Positions 21,650-33,076 of a DNA stretch of 64,000 nucleotides are shown here, one piece after another. The position numbers were made by a program, and so were the translations under genes. Origin of the DNA: Cercophora sp. LCS_1 (taxonomy: Eukaryota; Ascomycota; Sordariomycetes; Sordariales; Lasiosphaeriaceae); NCBI GenBank assembly GCA_036250225.1, contig JAPZLL010000009.1, forward strand, positions 434,001 through 498,000. Reading direction: 5' to 3'. Numbering within the stretch: position 1 is the stretch's first letter; every line of letters begins with the position of its first letter. Below the pieces are notes generated by a model. It had not been told where the DNA came from. It worked only from the letters and a program-made list of their open reading frames with translations, and did not search any database.

Positions 21650-24600
21650 ATGGCGAGTCGCAGCGATTATCTCGTCTACAAGCGAACACCAACCGGCTCA
21701 TTTACTGGGTCGTGAAGACATCGAACGCCATCATTCGAACGGCGAACCCAAAGACGCTTGGGCGCGATGCACAACGAGAGCCCAACAACTCGGGTTCCGT
21801 CACAGTCGCAGGCCTTGTTTCCCTGACAAAACTGATATCACAACACGTCTCAAACGTTCCAGTCGCCATCCTTAAGCTGTTTCAATCCGTCATTGATGCA
21901 CGAACCGCGTCTCACCGGCTTTTTCAGCAGTTGGCGCAACTGAGCCCTGACGCTGACGTGCTCAGGAGCAACGCGTCTCACAAAGCCTTCATCGATGCTC
22001 TTGTGGCAGCCTTCGAGGTATTGGGCGGCCATGACGCCATCCGAGCCGGCCGTGAGGCCAACCATACTGCCACGCCGGTCGATGAGAAGGACGACCTGGA
22101 TAAGCTGTTGCTCATCAACAAGTTTGCCGCGCTCCATGTTGAAAAGTCCAAGGATGCCACCCGCGATGTGGGCGAAAGTGAAGACGACGCAGGTGCTGCT
22201 TTGTCGCCCACGAGGCGAAAGCAGGCACGCCCAGGCAAACGAAAGAAGAGCAAGTCGTCGAAGAAAGCTCAGAGGCCCGTCACCGCAGATCGTGCGACAA
22301 TAGAAGACCTGCCACTGGAGAGTTTCCGCTTTCTGCTCGACGACGAAGGTACCCACGCAGAATACTGCCAGGCCGCTTTGGAGCTCTTTAGGGAGATGGG
22401 GTTTCTTCGGGGCACTATGCAGTCCGTCTGAGAGGAGGTGGCGTATGACGGGCTGAACTCAGCCGTCGCTGGCGCCACGGCAAACGTGGCCATCAACATG
22501 GTGCAGCGCCTAGCTGCTGCCATGTTTGCCGACTTCCCGGGCAACGATCCATTCGAGAAAGCGCTCAATGCAATGACTGGTGGTGATGTGGAAGGAACCC
22601 AATCCAACTTCCGAGTCTCTGGGTGGCATGAGTCGGGGTACTATGGCTTCAGTCTCTTCTATCCAGGCGCCCGGTGCACTAACCCGAACTGCGCTCATGA
22701 CAAGCATGATCCAGAGGATGGCCACAAGATGGCAATCGACATCAAGGAGCATCTCCTTGTGCACACGTTCCGAGATCTGATCGACTTTCTTGTCGATTTC
22801 CAAAAATCGAGGACTGGCAAGCCTACCAAACGAATGCTAGCCCAGCTCAAGGGCTGGGACTCTAAGTTCAATCTCCAGCAGGCTACCAACGAGGAGAGAG
22901 TTCGGTGGCGTCGCTCCTATACCATCAACTGGCTGTACGACCTTGTCAATCTGTACTCCTCGCCCGTCGTCCAGCGGAACCTGAGGGGGGAAAACCACGC
23001 CCTGGAGGCCGTCGACTGGTCCGCCGACGGACCGTGGGCTAAGCATCGCAGGCTTTTTGGCCTACAAGATTTCGCCGGTATGTTCTACGGAGTTACCGTT
23101 ACCCGATAGCCGCCTAACTGAACACCCCCAGCATTCGTGTGCACGCTTGCGTGGCAAAAGGAAGGCACCGATGTGCGCAAGCGGATTCTTCCCCACCACG
23201 TTTTCCAGCTTCAATTGATTGTCGACTCCCTTTGCGTCTCTCTCGGGTGGCGAAACCACCCCTTGCAAGGCCACATGTTGTCCCCACCTGCACGCAGTTT
23301 TCAGCCTCTGCGCGACTTGGACTTCTTTCTTCGTGGTGGATCGAGTCACTCTACCTCGCATGGAATGCTAGATGCTTTCTCCGTCGTTCAGGAGTGTATC
23401 CAAGGCATAACAGGAAGGCTTGGGCCGGCATTACCTCCTCATTATGCAAACGTGGGCCTGATTACCGACAGGGCGCGGCAAGAGTTTGACGACTGGCTCG
23501 GCGAGACGCTCTACAGCCGCGGGCTACCTGGGATCCCGCCTTCTCGGTTCTCTAACTCCAACCCCAACGGCCTGTGGGAGTACTCGCCCTTTCTCTGCGG
23601 AGTTGGTCTCGTTGAGGCCTTGCAGCTCAACTACAAACTGGGCATGTATTTCTGGTATGTCTTTTGCTCCCAGAACCAGCCATCTCATCGAACATGGAAA
23701 TCAGGTCTAACAAATGTAACAGGGACAAGTGCCCACAGGTTGCTTATCTGGTCCATCTGGGAAACGCACTTATCAAAAAGGGCTACCTCTCGTCGCCGCG
23801 GTCCGTCGACCTGCCTACATATCTCGGCAAACATTGGTCAAAGGCCTTCTTCGCTCAAGGAACTTCTCCGAGGCTACACTTTGGGAGGGAGTTTGTGACT
23901 CAAATTTCCAAGTTCGCCACCCTTGTAATGGACGAAGGTCCCGCGGGCTGGGCTAAAGAGAAGAGGGCTATGGACGAAATCAACCGCATTACGAAGCCCG
24001 ACGCCACGCTCCACGACATACTCGACATGGATTGCAACACGGTGTTCCGCAACTGCCAATCTGAGCTGGTCAAATACGAAAACGCACAGTGGGACCCAGA
24101 ACGCATCCCCGACTCGCAAGTTAACGCTGGGAACTTCCTAGGTGCGATTCGACTCAATCGGACAAAACAAATTGTCGATCTCGTCACCGGAAAGCTCACA
24201 CCGGAGGATAGCGAGCTGTTCCGTAGATGGAAGAACCTGGAATGGGAGGACGGAGACGTGCTTGAGACCAAAATCCAGGCTCTTGTCGGTGGAGAGTCGT
24301 GGTTGCAGATGCAAGGCCATTGGATGAGGGACTTTGCGGGCCGACGGATTTTCCAACCGGCCAAGGACGGTGTCACAAACGACAGGCTCCTCAGCCTTCT
24401 CAAGGTGGACTTCATGCGTGACGTCTGCGGCATAGAGCCCTATTCTGGCCTCAACTTCGCCAAGATGACGGTGGCGGCAATGGGCGTTTCCCTCCACCTC
24501 CAGGCTGCCCTGCATGAGGCCAAAGATCCCATCTATCTGTGGGCCTCTAGCCCGGAGACTAGTCCTACCTTTGTGGCCAAGTAGATCAATATCTTGACCC

Positions 24601-24797
24601 TGGCGCTCAAGTCGGAGGATGAGAATTGTTTGCGCACCATGGCTGCGGCTTTCCCGGACCTCGCTCGGGATTATCGAAACTATCTTTACTGGGATCAAGT
24701 CCTCAATGATAATCCAGTGGAGCACCCCAAGACAACGGAGAGGAGGCAGCAGGTCAAGGGTATGGGGTTGCCGTCTGGGCAGTGTGCGGTTATGTGA
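21650..24797 (+). pseudogene. DUF6604-type protein, copy A (frameshift and two nonsense codons)
   Basis: Reads MASRSDYLVYKR, then one base is missing before TNRLIYWVVKTSNAII, the entry signature of the fungal DUF6604 domain. A Lys-rich block (RRKQARPGKRKKSKSSKK) follows. An in-frame TGA at 22429-22431 interrupts V-stop-EEVAYDGLNSA; copy B has Trp at that point. Introns 23078-23131 and 23655-23722 splice in frame. A TAG at 24582-24584 (K-stop-INILTLAL) is a second nonsense, consistent with CAG to TAG. The rest (WEYSPFLCGVGLVEALQLNYKLG, KHWSKAFFAQG, DFMRDVCGIEPYSGLNFAKM) aligns by eye with copies B and C. Function of the family is unknown. Confidence 0.75.
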
Positions 24798-25083
24798 GGA
24801 TGACAACGAACATGGCGTGTTTGTTCTGTGGAGTGGGCAGAGGAAGTTGGAACTGGGGGGGGGGAGGGGGGATTTGGACAATGGATTGATATCTACCTAT
24901 TCATTTGGAACATGTCTTGTTACGGTTCGACTGACAACGAGTTGACGTTGATCAAGACCGAAGGGGGGTTGGTTGATCTGTCTAGGTAGGTAGTCAAGGA
25001 AAGATAGAGGTTGTATAACATCCCGACTATCCAATCACCTGAGGGAGATACCTTCACCTATTTGGAGATTGCGCACTCGATAC
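24798..25083. other. Convergent intergenic, no gene seen
   Basis: Lies between the 3' ends of DUF6604 copy A and the C2H2-Rheb gene. Contains a G-rich run near 24857-24870. Confidence 0.5.
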
Positions 25084-27742
25084 TTACATAAGCACACACT
25101 GCTTCTGAAGGTTGTCGGGGGGCTGACTCGGTTCAATTTCAAGCAAAAGAAGCTTGAACGCCTTCTCCACGTTCTCACCATATCTCGAGCTTATCTCAAT
25201 CCAGGGGCAGTGGAGTGTTTCAGATAATGCCTTTCCCTCCTCTGGTGTAATTTGTCTGTCCTGCGGACGGACATCACTGTGATTCCCGACGAGGACCGCT
25301 GGGACTGTTTCGGCGCCCTGGACGAGATTGCAATGTTAGAATGTGTCTGGGTGGTAAAGGGGTAAACTGGTTGGCCGAGGCCGACAGATTTGCGACTAAA
25401 CAAAAAAGAATTTTGAGACCGCGGTGCTACCGATAAAACATACCAAGTGGTTGAGGATTTTGTCGTGGATGACCGGCACCATCTCAAAGCTATCGCGAGA
25501 CTTGACGGAATAGACAAGCATGTAACCGTGAATGCCGATGAAATGCTTGGAGTTTAGGATTGAGTACTCGTCCTGGAGCGATTAGCCGGGGGAAATTGGG
25601 TTATCTTTCGAGTGGATCAGATAGACTGGCAAACTTACTTGACCGACAGTATCGACAATCTCTACATCATAAGTAGAGTTGCCAGCTTGCATTGTTTTCG
25701 AGAATGTGTTTTCTATGGTTGGATAATACGACTCCTCAAAGTACCCTTCCACAAACCGAACTACTATACTGGATTTGTCTGGGGGATGGAAGGTCAGCTA
25801 CCAAGTCCTGAAGAGGGCAGGGAGAGGACATGAGACAAAGAGATGTAGAATCACTACCTGTCGAACGGGAGCCCACGAGAGCTATCTTGCGCTGCTTATT
25901 GGGGCGCTGTTGTGCTGCCCTAGGCAACGCCTGCTCAAAGTTTCTTGTGCTGCTGATAGTTGTCGAAATTTCAGGAGCGCTCGGCTCCTGTTCTGTAGTC
26001 TTGTGTTCGGGTTCTCCTTCAGGCACGTCGTGAGATAGAGTGAACGATTCGTTTTCATCTATTCCGCTTTCTGACCCCTCAGCTGATAGCAGGCCGGCAC
26101 CTTCCTCCAGTGCTTCATCAAAGTTGTGAATGCGAAGTGAAATGAGGGCGATCTGCTCGAGATGTCTCCCTACATGCTTGGCATATGTTTCCAGCGACTG
26201 ACCGATGCTGAAGCCGCATAGCGGGCAATGGGTGGCAGGCTTCATCCGCCAGCCCGCGTTCGCACATGTCTTGGCTGCCATTTGCCCCTCAATATACGAA
26301 TAGTCCGGGTGGTTCCTTTCGATATGCTGAAGACATGACTCCTTGGTTGACATTCTTGCCGAACAAGCTCCGCACATCCACGCCTTTTCGGCAAGGTGCT
26401 CATAAAATTCGTGTTCAGCCCACGCGCGTCTATTGTCGAATGTATCCATCCCGCTCATGGGACAGTTGACTGCTGTGCACGTATAAGGCTCTAGATCTTG
26501 GTACACGTGCCGCCTAGGTATCATGAACGCTTAGAAGATGATGCTTTTCCAAAAGGGGGTTGAGGGGTAAAGCGTACTTCCAGGCTGTGCGTGTATTGAC
26601 ACTTGAGTCGAGGGGCTTCTTGCAAATCATGCAAGTCCTAGTTCCGTCTCGGCCTTGGGGTGGTATATCAGGAACTCTGAAATGGCCGTCGAACTGAGTA
26701 CTCGCGGTGAAGACCGTCTCGAGATCGGTGTCAAGGTGTGGTCGCATCCCTCGCAGAAGACCAAATCCAAAGCCAGTGTCAGTGTCGGATCCTCCACCCG
26801 TTGGCTCTGGTGGGATATCTGGCTCCGTGACTTCCGTGTTGTTGGTGTCCTGAATACCTGTTGACAAACCCTGGCTGATGGCGGTGCTGGCGAGTGTGCT
26901 TGTTAAGCGTCCCTCCTCAACTTCTTGTGGGTGAGTATCCGCAGGATCTGGCTCAGAGGCCCATCTCCGAAGCTTTTCAAACCGGTTCCAGTTCATGATT
27001 CCTAAGCGTTCAGCAAGCGTCATATCGACGATGGGAAACATGTCGATGATGCGAAGACACCACGGCTGAATCCGCACGCCAACATGCATTCCACTTGGTG
27101 TGTCCGTTGGGGCAACATAGGGCTCAAAGACCTGTGGGTCCGGGGCCGGAAACTCCAAACACGGCGTCAGGTCTGTCAGGCACTCTACATCAAGGTCCAA
27201 TTCTTCCGCCAGCTCTTGCTGGACCTGTGAGTTTGACATGGTTTCCTCGGAAAAGCCGCTGGACTGGGCGTTATCAACAAGGAGTGATACGCATCGGTGG
27301 AGGTGATATGAAAGCTCCTTGCGCCTTTTGAAAGAGGCAGCCGAACGTTCATTTTTGATCTCTGTCCGACATCCTTGGTCAGATTCTCGAGTTTGACGCG
27401 GTAATTAGGGGAGCGGGGCCAACCCAGATTGTCCAAGGCAAGAATGATGTGCGCGGTGTGCGCAAGCAGCGAAAGAACGCGCCATTTCAGTGGCGTCGAT
27501 ACACTCAAAATTCTGTCGAGCCCATCAATGTACCCTTGGCCCCAGAAATAGAATCTGCCGAATTTCTCTCTCAGTTGGTCCCACTGCCAGCTTGGCGCCT
27601 GGTCGTTGGCTTTCACCGTGTGGATGCGCGAAGCCATGGATTGCAATACCTGCCAAAATACCTCAACGCAGCAACCAAAGAGCTCTCCTGCGAGACCAGC
27701 TTCAGTCGAAACGTCCTGGGCCCGGATGCCAAGGTTAGCCAT
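25084..27742 (-). CDS. C2H2-like zinc-finger protein fused to a Rheb-like GTPase with CaaX box
   Basis: Six exons: 27742-27347, 27263-26578, 26513-25858, 25778-25639, 25572-25444, 25317-25084; about 746 aa, all phases consistent (the first intron is the least certain). Residues 1-132 resemble the alpha-helical start of fungal C2H2/NLR-associated proteins. Fingers follow at about 340-480: CMICKKPL, CTAVNCPM to EHEFYEH, CGACSARMSTKESCLQHIERNH and CPLCGFSI to YAKHVGRHLEQIALISL. After an acidic linker, RKIALVGSRSTDKSS starts a Rheb domain: YYPTIENTFSK, VEIVDTVGQDEYSI, IHGYMLVYSVKSRDSF, AVLVGNHSDVR, ending QCVLM. No Met or stop separates the halves. The P-loop Gly is Asp580, DTAGQ is DTVGQ and NKxD is NHSD, suggesting poor nucleotide binding. 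CVLM predicts prenylation. Confidence 0.8.
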
Positions 27743-28110
27743 TATGCAGTCGCATCTGGATTAAATTGATTCTGGATGCCGATTTCAATCAGATGGGGTG
27801 TCTTTGCGGTGTAGAGGCAGTCCAAGTGGCAGACGGGTATGATAGGTATAGGGATCCTGTCGTGCTGGAGCCGCAAGCATGGTGTTTTCAGAACAGTCGT
27901 ACTCTGCGTGATTTCTTCCTGTTGGCTTCCCCGCTCAGCCAACTGATGGGTTATCTGAGGCACCAATGTGATTTGCTCAACCCCGCCTGTCCCGCCTGTC
28001 GGGCACCAATCGCGCTTGCTGACTGGGTTGACTCGCAACTTCCTTCCGTCAACTCGCCAGTTTTTGGCATCCAGGCACCCAGTGTGGAGTCATGCAAGAC
28101 ACGCAGTACC
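27743..28110. promoter_or_regulatory. Shared upstream region of the divergent C2H2-Rheb and patatin genes
   Basis: Only 368 bp separate the two start codons, so promoters and 5' leaders must overlap or abut. A plus-strand frame is open through most of it (from 27766) and includes a CPACRAPI motif in line with the patatin frame. A longer N-terminus for the patatin protein is therefore possible. No specific operator is identifiable. Confidence 0.5.
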
Positions 28111-31100
28111 ATGTCGAACAACAGTCCGAGGCCTCTGAGAATCCTGTCTCTGGATGGGGGCGGCGTGAGAGGTCTCACATCGCTCCTCCTGCTCCAGAGC
28201 ATATTCGAATCCATCGAGTCTGCGACCGGACGGTCTGTCCATCCACACGAGTATTTTGACCTGATCGCCGGCACATCTACTGGCGGGTGAGTAGCATGTT
28301 TCCACCCTGGCTATCTCTCTTTATTCGCCTGTCGCCTGCCCCTAACGCTCATGCTCAACAAAAGACTCATCGCCATCATGTTGGGGCGGCTGCGCATGTC
28401 GATAAAGGAATCAATCGAGGCCTACAAGGTCCTTTCACCGCAGATCTTCAAGAAAAAGTGGTGGTCCGACGTCTCTTTGCTCAAGATTCTCGGATCCGAG
28501 ATGAACAAGACTTGGTTTCAAGGCCAAAACCTTCAAGAAGCCGTGTGCTCCCTTCTCGCCGACCGCCAACTCGACCGTGAATTGCGCCTAATCGAGGCCG
28601 AGGATCCTCAGTGCAAGGTGTAAGCTCCCTTCATCCACCCCGATTCTGCAGATGAGCGGGCTGCTAAGTAGGTACGGCATGGTCAAGTTTTGTCTGCGCT
28701 GTCAATGCGCACTCGTCCAACATCGAGCTCCTACGATCATACAAGTCAACCGCAGCAGGACAATACAACCATGACTGCTCCGTGTGGGAAGCAGCGCGCG
28801 CCACAACAGCTGCTCCGCTCTTTTTCGAACCAGTCACCTTTCGCAACAGTGGCTTCACTTTCGTGGATGGCGCGGTACGAGCAAACAACCCCGTCGAAGA
28901 AGCTTTGAACGAGGCCCGGTCGCTATGGCCTGGCAGGGAGATCGCCTGTCTGCTTAGCCTTGGGACGGGGGTTTCGCCCCGGCGAGGGTTCCACCCAAAG
29001 AAGAACAGGCTGCATTCCGTCCTCGCCTCCCTTGCCAAGATCGCCATGGACGCGAACGCCAAACACATTGCGTTCAAAAACAGCACCCATGGATTCCAAC
29101 TCCACCGACAGCAACGGTACTTTCGGTTTTCCGTCGTGCACGGTCTTGCGGACATAGACGTGTCCGAATTCGAAAAGCTTCCGCTGATGCAGGCCATGAC
29201 AATTCAGTACACCGCCGAGGTATCAAGAGAGATTGAGGAGTGTGCCCGAAAACTGATTCTCGAGAACAAATCTGGTACGGTTCGCCTTTCACGTTCCTTG
29301 TCTTGAGTCTAGTCAGTTCGGTTCATTGACTGTATATCTCATCCATCAGGCGGCGCTCCACCAGGGCATGGCACAATACACGGCATCGGTGTTTCGGACA
29401 CCTCCATCTCTTGGGACGATGCCGACTTGAAAGAGCAAAGCTTGCGGCCCACGAGCAAACTCAGCGTCGGTAAAGCAATTGTGCTGCAAATAGCGCGCAC
29501 TCTCTCTGCGTATAACCAAGTCCTTGGGATGCTTGAATCGAAAACGGATCCAGGCAACACGAGAGGCGTCAGAATCTTCAGAGAAAGGTTCGCCACACAC
29601 AGGCTTTTCTTCCAGACGCAATGCTTCTTGCTCCTATCTTCGGTAATGAATCAGGGGGATGTGACAGCCCTTCACGAATCCATCTTCTCAACAGCGGAGG
29701 ACCCACTCGTCCTGCTACAAAACTTTCGCTGCACTGAAGAGCAAGCCGTTTCGCTTGAGTCTAAGCTCCCGGCTCTTGACATCCTGGAGCATTTGCGTGC
29801 TTGCGGGGACATTGTTGCGGCTCTGCATCACAGCGTCCTGGTCAAAGATTCCGCGACGGATAGAGAAAGACTGTTATCCGCGATGAAGGAACGAAATGGT
29901 GTGCTGCACAACAAAGTTCTTGTTGGGAGCAAATACAAAAACACGGGAGCGGGCCCGCTTGGGGGGGATGATCATACCGAAAAGAAGCTCTCAGATGCCA
30001 GCAAGGCGAACGCGGCCTTGCGAGAGCTCCAGACCGCTTGCAAAGGGCTGTGGTCGTGCAAAGACCATCCCTCTCACTTTGCGAGCGTGAGGCTATCAGA
30101 TGGTCGGAGCTTTCCTGCCAACGGCGGGTCAAACGACAGCGGAGTTATTTTCGATCTTGTTGTGACGGACAACGATCTAAAGTCATCCGGGCATCAGGTC
30201 TGTTTGGAAGTCGAACTCAGGTCTACAGGGACAGATGGTGGCGAAGCTCCGGCAGTTGACACCGGAGAATCTCAACCGGAACCCGCCCGGCCTCTGGGCA
30301 CAGAGACAATAGGATCAACCTCCCAACAGGTGCGCAAGGTGACCTTTGAGGACGAGTTCGAGAGCTCTAGGTTGCAAAACAGTACCCGGAAACCCGTTAG
30401 GAATGATGGTGGTACTCTCAGCTGCCCTCTTCCAGCTGCACTCCCCGAACCGGACGGTGGTTTCAACCGTCGGCGCAAGATCTCTAACCCAGCCCAAGGC
30501 TTTTCTCTCGGGGTCATGGGCTTTGAAATTGCGATCTATACGGGGATTCCACGACTATCTAGTGACCCTCGCCCATCGCGGGTTTGCCATTCCGGGGCCG
30601 TCTTTTCGGTTGGCAAGGCGGATAAGATGAGATTCGCGGCATGTCTTGCAGACTTGGTGCTCACGCATCACTCCACACCTTGGCTGGACGAGACCGCGGG
30701 CTCGTTTTGTAGCTCCAACGTGTCATTCTGGTCACCAAGTACACCGTCTGAACGCTCCGGCCTCAGGATGGGCACTCCGTTTTTGTGCTATGCCCCCGGT
30801 TCCGGATCAACGGATACCACGGCGGCAGAACTGCGGAGTTTGGATCCGCGGGCCAAGAATTTGACCTTGTTCGCATTGGGCATTCTGCTGCTCGAGTTGG
30901 AATTTGGATCGCCGATCGAGTCAATCATCAAGCAAGCCCAGGATCCGGTCTATTTCCCGAACAAAGCACCCGGACTCGCCGACGGCATCCTCACCATCAG
31001 ACGCCTGGCCGGGAGGGAAATGGGCACCACGTATGGTCGCATTGTACGAATGTGTTTGGACTGTGACTTTGGCCTTGGATTGAGGGAGTACTCCCTGCGC

Positions 31101-31199
31101 GATGTCATGTTGCAGAAACGGTATTACCTTCAGGTGATATCCGAATTTGAGAACTTGCTCCCACGGTGGGAAAAGATCTACGGCTCAGAGAATCCATAA
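28111..31199 (+). CDS. Patatin-like phospholipase fused to a DUF7580-like C-terminal domain
   Basis: Four exons (28111-28286, 28365-28619, 28688-29274, 29350-31199) give 955 aa; donors are GTGAGT, GTAAGC and GTACGG, phases consistent. The patatin domain shows the oxyanion motif DGGGVRG (residues 15-21), the nucleophile elbow GTSTGG with Ser56, and the catalytic Asp204 in VDGAVRANNP, so the dyad is intact. From about residue 350 the protein resembles the fungal DUF7580 family: ALGILLLELEFGSPIE, HHSTPWLDE, EMGTTYGRIVRMCLDCDFG and a closing VISEFENLLPRWEKIYG. No NACHT, NB-ARC or TPR segment is visible between them. Cytosolic (no signal peptide). Patatin modules are common death or lipid effectors in fungal NLR systems; direct fusion to this domain suggests a self-contained effector. 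Function inferred. Confidence 0.85.
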
Positions 31200-31539
31200 T
31201 CAACTCAAATAGCGGCAGGTTGCTCCATTCTGGCATGGCCCGGTTGGCTTTGGGCGATGCTGACGTTGCGAATTGAGCTCGTCGCTGAAATCAGGGGCTT
31301 TCTTCCTTGGCTGTCGCCGCATTCCGGCCATGTGGTAGATTTAAATGGCTTGTGTCACACTGGAGTAATTGCTGAGGTAATTGAAGTTTGGAACACTCTC
31401 CATCTCCGCACTTTTTATCATATTTATCGGTAGACACATTTCAGGTCTTTACCTTGGATTGTGATTGGCAATTGCCGACAATCCAGTTTGTTTGACCCTG
31501 TGGAATCCCAGTCTTCTCCATCATCAACTCAGTCCAGCC
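31200..31539. other. Intergenic, no gene seen
   Basis: Downstream region of the patatin gene and upstream of the membrane-protein relic; AT-richer than its flanks. Confidence 0.5.
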
Positions 31540-32224
31540 ATGGCTGCAGGGCGGCAAGGAAACACGAGTGGAGAGTTTGACGTTTTGGTTTCTGAGCCCC
31601 TTTTAGCGACCGTAACCCGGTGAGTACCTTGTGGACCCCGCCGCCGGTTTCTCCAAGGCGAACGAGACCGATAACGGAGATCGGTTCGTCAAAGTACCCA
31701 AGACGGCATTCGAAGCGCGCCTGGCCATGCTCATCAACACGTATTTGACCGCTGCCATATTTTATCCTTCGATATGGGGTGGTGACGGCATCACCGGCGT
31801 ACGGACTCTGTCCAACTCGACGCTTCTGTCGGGTAACCTGAGGCACCTCTATGGACACTCGTGGAGCGAAACGGACGCACCATTCGGACGGAAATACTAC
31901 GTCTCGGTGCCTTGGATCAGCGTCTATCTCGTTGCTGTTGTTGTTCTCACCGCCGTCACCGTCTGCAACCTCTGGTTACGCATCACGGTCCGCGTTCCTG
32001 ATTTCCTCGACAGCGTTTCGGGACTGGCAAGAGATTCGGTTTTCGTTGCTCGACCTGAGGGGGTCAGCAGTGCGCTGGGAGGCGCTGAACAGATGAAGCT
32101 GCTCAATGAGAAGTGGGTGAGGATCCAGGATGTTCACCCTTTAGACCCGGTTGGCAGGATTGCTTTGAGCGATGACAGGACGCTGGGGATGCAGAAGTTG
32201 GAGGGTGACAGGTTGTATGGGTGA
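31540..32224 (+). pseudogene. C-terminal fragment of a fungal multi-TM protein
   Basis: The segment YLVDPAAGF, then KTAFEARLAMLINTYLTAAI, a VPWISVYLVAVVVLTAVTVC membrane helix and LDSVSGLARDSVFV matches the C-terminal part of a family of large fungal membrane proteins of unknown function. The usual first several hundred residues, including the other helices, are missing. An ATG at 31540 opens a short frame ending TVTR that would need a one-base shift (near 31620) to enter the YLVDP frame. Best read as a 5'-truncated relic; an unspotted upstream exon is the alternative. Confidence 0.45.
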
Positions 32225-33076
32225 GTTTGGGTTGCACCTCAACATTTCTGCACCGAGATGAGGTACCTATAAACCCTCTCTAGATTGGGAACTTTGAGAT
32301 TGCTTCGCTTCGTTCCGGATTCCGGGTTGTTGTCTGCCTCTGGCTAGCGCCGCATCCTTGGGGCCGGAGATGTCTGTCTTCGAGACGATTTCTTGCTGGA
32401 GTTAGCAGGCAGCGAGATGGCTTGCCGCACGCCCGCTTTCATCAGAACCAGAGCATAAAGCCAGGTGTTTGCGCATGTCTAAGACGACTGTATGCCCCCC
32501 AAACCTTGAATACGAGTAGAGACATGCTAACAGCCATCAGCAACTGCCTGTCCGAAACCAGGAAACAATTCGCCAGTTGGTGCATCAAAAGTCACCCCAT
32601 AATGGAACATCATCCCACGTGGTGCATGTCCTTCATTCCCCTTTTCTGCAGGGTGCGGAATCCGTAAAACGAGGAGGATCACCCGCGGTTACACGAGCCG
32701 TGAAATAAATCCAGGTTTAACAAGGGTAGTGCCGGTAGGGTAACATCGTGGCCTACTAGCCCGGGAAGGCGGCGCTACAAGGCGTTCCCGTTCGCTACCA
32801 CCAAGTCATGTCAGACGGTGCATGGGACCGTGAGATGCAGCCACATACCTGGGTAAGCCTGAACCCTGCAGGATATGCAATGATACGGAATATTCACTGC
32901 AGGTCAACAATAATTGTCAGTCATACGGCTGGATGGATCCAGTCCGAGTACAAGGCCAAGGTAAGTACGAGATGACGCGAAGACATGGGTAATCAGGTAG
33001 GGAGTTAGGATATAATAGACCGCCTGGAGCACCTCCGCTCACTCGCACCACCACCACACTCACCTCAAACCACGAG
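32225..33076. other. Intergenic, no gene seen
   Basis: Upstream region of the second tyrosinase. Short open frames only. Confidence 0.5.

Noticed and set aside
27766..28110. In-frame N-terminal extension of the patatin gene with a CPACRAPI motif.
   Set aside because: It would begin almost at the start of the divergent gene and leave no promoter; the ATG at 28111 sits just before the patatin domain. Kept only as an alternative.
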